Origin: Burkholderiales bacterium
GTDB lineage: Bacteria > Pseudomonadota > Gammaproteobacteria > Burkholderiales > Burkholderiaceae_C
Length of the DNA: 64,000 nt
Reading direction: 5' to 3'
Assembly: GCA_017307865.1 (NCBI GenBank)
Contig: JAFKGE010000022.1
Location: 1-64,000 of the forward strand
The notes beneath the pieces were generated by a model, which had not been told where the DNA came from, ran no database searches, and saw only the letters and a program-made list of their open reading frames with translations. The translations under genes were made by a program, and so were the position numbers. Shown one piece after another: positions 59,999 to 64,000 of the stretch (position 1 is its first letter; every line of letters begins with the position of its first letter).

Positions 59999-61012
59999 AT
60001 GCCCCTGCTCGAAGTCCAGAACCTGCGCGTCGACCTGCGCACCCACCGCGGCAGCGCGCCGGCCGTGCGCGGCGTCGGCTTTGCGCTGGAGCGCGGCGAC
60101 ACCGTCGGCCTGATCGGCGAGTCGGGCTGCGGCAAGTCGATGACCGCGCTGGCGCTGATGGGCCTGGCGCCCGAGAACGCCACCGTCAGCGGCAGCGTGC
60201 GCCTGCATGACCAGGAGCTGGTGGGCCTGCCCGACCGCGGCTGGCGCGCGCTGCGCGGCAACCGCATCGCCATGATTTTTCAGGAGCCGATGACGGCCCT
60301 GAACCCCGTGCACCGCGTGGGCGCGCAGATCGCCGAACCCTTGCGCCTGCACCAGCGCCTGGGCGCCGCCACCGCGCGCCGGCAGGCCATCGAGCTGATG
60401 GAGCGCGTGGGCATTCCCGAGCCGGCGCGGCGCGTGGACGCCTACCCGCACCAGTTCTCCGGCGGCCAGCGCCAGCGCCTGATGATCGCCATGGCGCTGG
60501 CCTGCAAGCCCGACGTGCTGATTGCCGACGAACCCACCACCGCGCTCGACGTCACGGTGCAAAAGCAGATCTTGGCCCTCATCCGCGAGCTGGTGGCCGA
60601 GCACGGCATGGCCCTGGTGCTGATCTCGCACGACCTGGGCCTGGTGGCGCAGAACGTGCGGCGCATGCTGGTGATGTACGGCGGCAGCGTGGTCGAGGCG
60701 GGCCAGGCCGACGAGGTCTTCAAGCACCCGGCCCACCCCTACACGCGCGGCCTGCTGGCGGCGCGGCCCAACCTGGCACAGCGCCTGCACGCGCACCGCA
60801 GCGACCGCCTGCCCACCATTGCCGGCACCGTGCCCGAGCTGTTCGCCCTGCCGCCCGGTTGCCCCTTTGCCGGCCGCTGCCCCTTCACCGAAGAGCCGGC
60901 CTGCAGCCGCGACGCGCCGCCGCGGGTCGAGCTCTCACCCACCCACCTGTTCCAGTGCCGGCGCGCCGAGGTGGTGCTGGGCGCTTCCAATCCGATAGCT
61001 GATCGCGCATGA
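59999..61012 (+). CDS. Peptide/nickel-type ABC transporter ATPase (DppD family)
   Basis: ATPase (337 aa). It shows Walker [18 protein letters not shown]-loop [16 protein letters not shown], signature [19 protein letters not shown], Walker [18 protein letters not shown]-loop [13 protein letters not shown], and the oligopeptide-family C-terminal cysteine cluster [19 protein letters not shown] for an iron-sulfur-like site. The start is ATG at 59999; the TTG at 59990 is an alternative. The last codons (NPIADRA) run into an F1/F2 repeat block and overlap the next ATG. Confidence 0.94.
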   Translation: MPLLEVQNLRVDLRTHRGSAPAVRGVGFALERGDTVGLIGESGCGKSMTALALMGLAPENATVSGSVRLHDQELVGLPDRGWRALRGNRIAMIFQEPMTALNPVHRVGAQIAEPLRLHQRLGAATARRQAIELMERVGIPEPARRVDAYPHQFSGGQRQRLMIAMALACKPDVLIADEPTTALDVTVQKQILALIRELVAEHGMALVLISHDLGLVAQNVRRMLVMYGGSVVEAGQADEVFKHPAHPYTRGLLAARPNLAQRLHAHRSDRLPTIAGTVPELFALPPGCPFAGRCPFTEEPACSRDAPPRVELSPTHLFQCRRAEVVLGASNPIADRA

Positions 61013-61131
61013 CGGACGCCGGCCAGAGCCCTATTTCGCCGCAGGGCCGCTCCCAAGGCGAAATCGGCCCCCTCGGGGGGCAGCGAACCACGCGCAGCGG
61101 GCAAGCGTGGGGGCATCATTTACTTGAAATC
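60990..61131 (+). repeat. F1 repeat interrupted by an F2 copy
   Basis: F1 left part AATCCGATAGCTGATCGCGC and GCCAGAGCCCTATTT precedes an F2 copy (61036-61116). F1 right part TTTACTTGAAATCTG follows. The 4-nt ATTT occurs on both sides of F2, like a target-site duplication. Confidence 0.6.
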
Positions 61132-61908
61132 TGCAACGTCACGCGCGACTACGCGCTGCCGCGCGAATCGCTGCTGGCGCCGCCCGCCGTGCTGCAGGCG
61201 CTCAAGGGCGTGTCGCTGCAGGTCTCGGCCGGGCGCAGCATGGGCATCGTGGGCGAGTCGGGCTCGGGCAAGAGCACGCTGGCGCGGCTGGTGATGGCGC
61301 TGGAGCGTCCCACCAGCGGCCAGGTGCTGTTGGAGGGGCGCGATTTGCACGCGCTGGCGCCGGCCGAGCTGCGCCGCGCCCGGCGCGACTTCCAGATGGT
61401 GTTCCAAGACCCCTACGGCTCGCTCGACCCGCGCCGCCCCATCTGGCGCACCGTGGCTGAGCCGGCGGCCGCGCTCGAGCGCGCCAGCCGCGCCCAGCAG
61501 CGCGAGCGCGCCGCCGCGATGCTGACCGCCGTCGGCCTGCGGCTGGATGCGCTCGACAAGTACCCGCACGAATTTTCCGGCGGCCAGCGCCAGCGCATCG
61601 CCATTGCGCGCGCGCTCATCACCCAGCCCAGGCTGATCGTGGCCGACGAGGCCGTCAGCGCGCTCGACGTCTCGGTGCAGGCGCAGGTGCTCAACCTGAT
61701 GGCCGATTTGCGCGACGCGCACGGCGTCACCTTTTTGTTCATCAGCCATGACCTGGCCGTGGTCAGCCACCTGTGCCAGGACGTGGCCGTGATGCAGGGC
61801 GGGCGCATCGTCGAGCACGGCCCGGTGCGCCAGGTGCTGGGCGCGCCCAGCCACCCCTACACCCGCACTCTGCTGGCCGCCGTGCCCGAGATGGTCGTGC
61901 CCGCCTGA
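61009..61908 (+). CDS. Peptide/nickel-type ABC transporter ATPase (DppF family)
   Basis: ATPase (299 aa). Residues 1-37 ([20 protein letters not shown]) are encoded by repeat DNA and lack family similarity; the conserved domain starts LLEICNVTRDYALPR. Walker A is GESGSGKSTLARLVM, the signature is [19 protein letters not shown] and Walker B LIVADEAVSALDVSVQ. No other start codon is well placed, so the repeat provides the start region. It overlaps the DppD-type gene by 4 nt. The ATPase is otherwise normal. Confidence 0.93.
   Translation: MTDAGQSPISPQGRSQGEIGPLGGQRTTRSGQAWGHHLLEICNVTRDYALPRESLLAPPAVLQALKGVSLQVSAGRSMGIVGESGSGKSTLARLVMALERPTSGQVLLEGRDLHALAPAELRRARRDFQMVFQDPYGSLDPRRPIWRTVAEPAAALERASRAQQRERAAAMLTAVGLRLDALDKYPHEFSGGQRQRIAIARALITQPRLIVADEAVSALDVSVQAQVLNLMADLRDAHGVTFLFISHDLAVVSHLCQDVAVMQGGRIVEHGPVRQVLGAPSHPYTRTLLAAVPEMVVPA
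61036..61116 (+). repeat. F2 dispersed repeat in the DppF-type gene
   Basis: TCGCCGCAGGGCCGCTCCCA, AGGCGAAATCGGCCCCCTCG, GGGGGCAGCGAACCACGCGC and AGCGGGCAAGCGTGGGGGCA in order. It is about 85% identical by eye to the copy in the RND pump gene. It is translated in frame. Confidence 0.8.
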
Positions 61909-61973
61909 CACCCCGGCGGCGCAGCGGGCCGCTGCGCTACCATGCTCGCCACCGCTTTCAACCGAGGAGACCC

Positions 61974-63467
61974 ATGCCCATGAAACGCCGCCACTTCGCC
62001 CTGTCGCTGCCCACCCTGGCCGCCGCGGCCCAGCTGCCTGCGCTGGCGCAGTCGGGCAAGAGCAGCATGGTGCTGGGCATGGCGCTGGAGCCGCCGGGCC
62101 TGGACCCGACCACCGGCGCCGCCGCCGCCATCGCCGAAGTGGTGCAGGACAACGTCTTCGAGACGCTCACCAAGATCAACGCCGACGGCAGCGTCACCCC
62201 GCTGCTGGCCGAGCGCTGGGAGGTCTCGCCCGACCTGCGCACCATCACCTTCTACCTGCGCAAGGGCGTCAAATTCAGCAACGGCGAGCCCTTCAACGCG
62301 CAGACCGTCAAGTTCAGCTTCGAGCGCGCGGCGGGCGAAAAAAGCACCAACAAGGACAAGCGCACCTTCACCGCCATGGACAGCGTGAGCGCGGTGGACG
62401 AGCACACCGTGGTCGTCATCAACAAGGAGCCCGACCCCGACTTCCTGTTCTACCTGGGCCAGGCCACGGCGTCCATCGTCGAGCCCAAGAGCGCCGAGGG
62501 CAACAACGCCAAGCCCACCGGCACCGGCCCCTACCTGCTCGACAGCTGGGCCAAGGGCTCGTCCATCACGCTCAAGGCCTGGCCGGGCTATCGCAACGCC
62601 GGCGCCATCAAGATCAAGCGTGCCACCTTCCGCTTCATCAGCGACCCGGCCGCGCAGGTGGCCGCCGTGCTGTCGGGCGACATCGACGCCTTCCCGCGCG
62701 TCACGCCGCGGGGCCTGGCGCAGTTCAGGCGCGACCCGCGCCTGCAGACGCTGATCTGCGGCTCGCGCGCCAAGACCATCCTGGCGATGAACAACGCCAA
62801 GAAGCCCCTGAACGACGTGCGCGTGCGCCGCGCCATCAGCATGGCCATCGACCGCAAGGCCGTCATCGCCGGCGCCGGCGACGGCCTGGGCGTGCCCATC
62901 GGCAGCCACTACGTGCCCAGCGCGCCCGGCTACATCGACACCACCGGCATCAACCCCTACGACCCCGAGAAGGCCAAGGCACTGCTGAAGGAGGCCGGCA
63001 TCACCACCCCGCTGGAGCTGTCGCTGGTGCTGCCGCCGCCGCCCTACGCGCGCCAGGGCGGCGAGGTCATCGTCTCCGAGCTGGCCAAGATCGGCATCAC
63101 CTGCAAGGTGCAGAACGTCGAATGGGCGCAGTGGCTGGCCAACGTCTACGGCGGCGCGCACAACTACGACCTGACCATCATCAGCCACGTCGAGCCGTTC
63201 GACCTGGGCAACTTCGCCAAGCCGGGCTACTACTGGGGCTACCACAACCCCAAGTTCGACGAGCTGTTTGCGCGCATCAAGAACAGCCCCACCGAAGCCG
63301 AGCGCAACAAGCTGCTGGGCGAGGCGCAAACCCTGCTGGCGCAGGACGCCGTGCTGGCTTGGCTGTACGCCCCGCAGTGGGTGACGGTGGCCAACAAGCG
63401 CGTGCACGGGCTGTGGAAGGACATGCCGATCTTCGTCAACGACCTGTCGGCACTCAGCTGGTCTTGA
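61974..63467 (+). CDS. Periplasmic substrate-binding protein, peptide ABC transporter (SBP_bac_5)
   Basis: Binding protein (497 aa). Signal peptide from MPMKRRHFALSLPTLAAAAQ with a Tat-like RR, ends PALAQS. The family-5 signature is near TPLLAERWEVSPDLRTITFYLRKGVKFSNGEPFNAQTVKFSFER. The start is ATG at 61974 with GAGGAGA upstream. It lies at the 3' end of the operon, downstream of the ATPases, rather than first, as in many DppABCDF clusters. The substrate is not assigned. The neighbouring amidase suggests a peptide- or amide-linked compound. Confidence 0.93.
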   Translation: MPMKRRHFALSLPTLAAAAQLPALAQSGKSSMVLGMALEPPGLDPTTGAAAAIAEVVQDNVFETLTKINADGSVTPLLAERWEVSPDLRTITFYLRKGVKFSNGEPFNAQTVKFSFERAAGEKSTNKDKRTFTAMDSVSAVDEHTVVVINKEPDPDFLFYLGQATASIVEPKSAEGNNAKPTGTGPYLLDSWAKGSSITLKAWPGYRNAGAIKIKRATFRFISDPAAQVAAVLSGDIDAFPRVTPRGLAQFRRDPRLQTLICGSRAKTILAMNNAKKPLNDVRVRRAISMAIDRKAVIAGAGDGLGVPIGSHYVPSAPGYIDTTGINPYDPEKAKALLKEAGITTPLELSLVLPPPPYARQGGEVIVSELAKIGITCKVQNVEWAQWLANVYGGAHNYDLTIISHVEPFDLGNFAKPGYYWGYHNPKFDELFARIKNSPTEAERNKLLGEAQTLLAQDAVLAWLYAPQWVTVANKRVHGLWKDMPIFVNDLSALSWS

Positions 63468-63470
63468 TGT

Positions 63471-63615
63471 GAATCACCCCCAGTCTCCACACGCTTCGCG
63501 TTGTTGCGCCTCCCCCCTTCCGGGGGCATCGCCAGTGACCGGGGAAACCCCGGCCACGGCGATCGCTGGCGCGGCCTGCTCCGCGGCCCTCCGACTCTTT
63601 GGGTTGGGTGCGCGG
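63471..63615 (-). repeat. Diverged, longer F2-like repeat downstream of the binding-protein gene
   Basis: CACCCCCAG, CACACGCTTCGCGTTGTTGC, CCTCCCCCCTTCCGGGGGCA, then CCGGGGAAACCCCGG (perfect hairpin at 63539-63553) and GCGGCCTGCTCCGCGGCC. It resembles the reverse complement of F2 with an extended tail. It could act as a terminator for the operon. Confidence 0.55.
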
Positions 63616-63637
63616 CTGGCGATGCAACAGCGTCTTT

Positions 63638-63705
63638 GAAAGCTCCTTGTTCAGTAGCTGCCGGCGCTTGTCCGACGGGCGCCAGCGGCTCTTTTTCCTT
63701 GAAGA
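63638..63705 (+). repeat. F1 dispersed repeat upstream of the amidase gene
   Basis: GAAAGCTCCTTGTTCAGTAG, CTGCCGGCGCTTGTCCGACG, GGCGCCAGCGGCTCTTTTTC and CTTGAAGAC. Its tail ends 9 nt before the amidase ATG. Confidence 0.75.
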
Positions 63706-63714
63706 CTCGCCACC

Positions 63715-64000
63715 ATGCCCGAACTGCATGAACTGAGCGCCCAAGATCTGCTGGCCGGCTACGCCCGCCGCGCCTTCTCCCCGCTGGAGGTCTGCCAGGC
63801 CCTCATCGCCCACATCGAGCGCTGGGAGCCGCGCCTGCAGGCCACCTACCTGTACCGGCCCGAGCAGGCACTGCAGCAGGCGCGCGCCAGCAGCGCGCGC
63901 TGGCAGCGCGGCGCGCCCTGTGGCCCGCTGGACGGCGTGCCCGGCACGCTGAAGGAAAACATCGCCACCGCGGGCGACCCCATGCCCGCCGGCTCGGCGG
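63715..64000 (+). CDS. Amidase family protein (5' part, cut by window end)
   Basis: First 95 residues of an amidase-signature enzyme, starting MPELHELSAQDLLAGYARRAFSPLEV. K80 in PLDGVPGTLKENIAT is the catalytic lysine of the Ser-Ser-Lys triad; the serine part (GGSSGG region) lies beyond the window. This is a hydrolase or GatA relative; which one cannot be decided from the fragment. It probably belongs with the transporter operon. The F1 repeat forms most of its leader. Confidence 0.8.
   Translation, partial: MPELHELSAQDLLAGYARRAFSPLEVCQALIAHIERWEPRLQATYLYRPEQALQQARASSARWQRGAPCGPLDGVPGTLKENIATAGDPMPAGSA

Overview
The window is a GC-rich, gene-dense stretch of chromosome from a betaproteobacterium of order Burkholderiales, most likely family Comamonadaceae (Acidovorax/Ottowia/Alicycliphilus-like). 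The evidence is the gene order (DUF4845-lepB-lepA-degP-rseB-rseA-rpoE-fabF-acpP-fabG-fabD-fabH-plsX-rpmF), an AfArsR-type arsenic operon, an exosortase H locus, and two dispersed short repeat families that I associate with this family. All calls were made by reading the sequence and translations; nothing was searched.

Region by region. 1-8.2 kb (minus strand): signal peptidase, LepA, and the envelope-stress module rpoE-rseA-rseB-degP. A compact promoter/hairpin/terminator unit lies just upstream of lepA and looks like a ~66-nt small RNA or an attenuator. 8.2-14.1 kb (minus): fatty-acid/phospholipid initiation cluster with rpmF at its head. 14.1-19.4 kb (minus): an unrecognised membrane-anchored protein with a glycosidase-like core, a ZnuD-like TonB receptor with a small Cys/His protein, and msrA. 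19.6-27.9 kb (plus): srkA, an RND efflux pair, a Pcm-like methyltransferase, a rhodanese and TolC. The pump, membrane-fusion protein and TolC lie within 7 kb and probably work together. 27.9-30.2 kb: exosortase H with its partner membrane protein, divergent from a predicted substrate whose reading frame is broken at an 11-C tract. 30.2-33.2 kb (minus): a NitT/TauT-type ABC transporter followed by a truncated glucarate dehydratase gene. 33.5-38.0 kb: waaA, phosphomannomutase, an EamA exporter and riboflavin synthase. 38.1-42.7 kb (plus): arsR-arsI-arsC-arsD-arsA-acr3, ending beside tRNA-Met. 42.8-57.2 kb: housekeeping genes hrcA, nadK, recN, rapZ, mutY, a dynamin-like GTPase, mutM, a TPR lipoprotein, lolB, ispE, tRNA-Gln, prs, rplY and pth. 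57.2-64 kb (plus): a peptide-type ABC transporter operon interrupted by a VapBC-like toxin-antitoxin pair, ending in an amidase cut by the window edge.

The most distinctive feature is the repeats. Family F1 (about 60-70 nt, core ATAGCTGCnCGCGCTTG, then a G+C arm, then an ATTTnnCTTGAAA tail) has about 14 full, partial or tentative copies. They lie between genes, supply stop codons (fabH, the EamA gene), and sit in frame inside srkA and waaA and possibly fabD and ispE. Family F2 (about 80 nt) sits in frame inside the RND pump and inside the N-terminus of the peptide-ABC ATPase, where it appears nested in an F1 copy. These elements shape both gene ends and protein sequences here.
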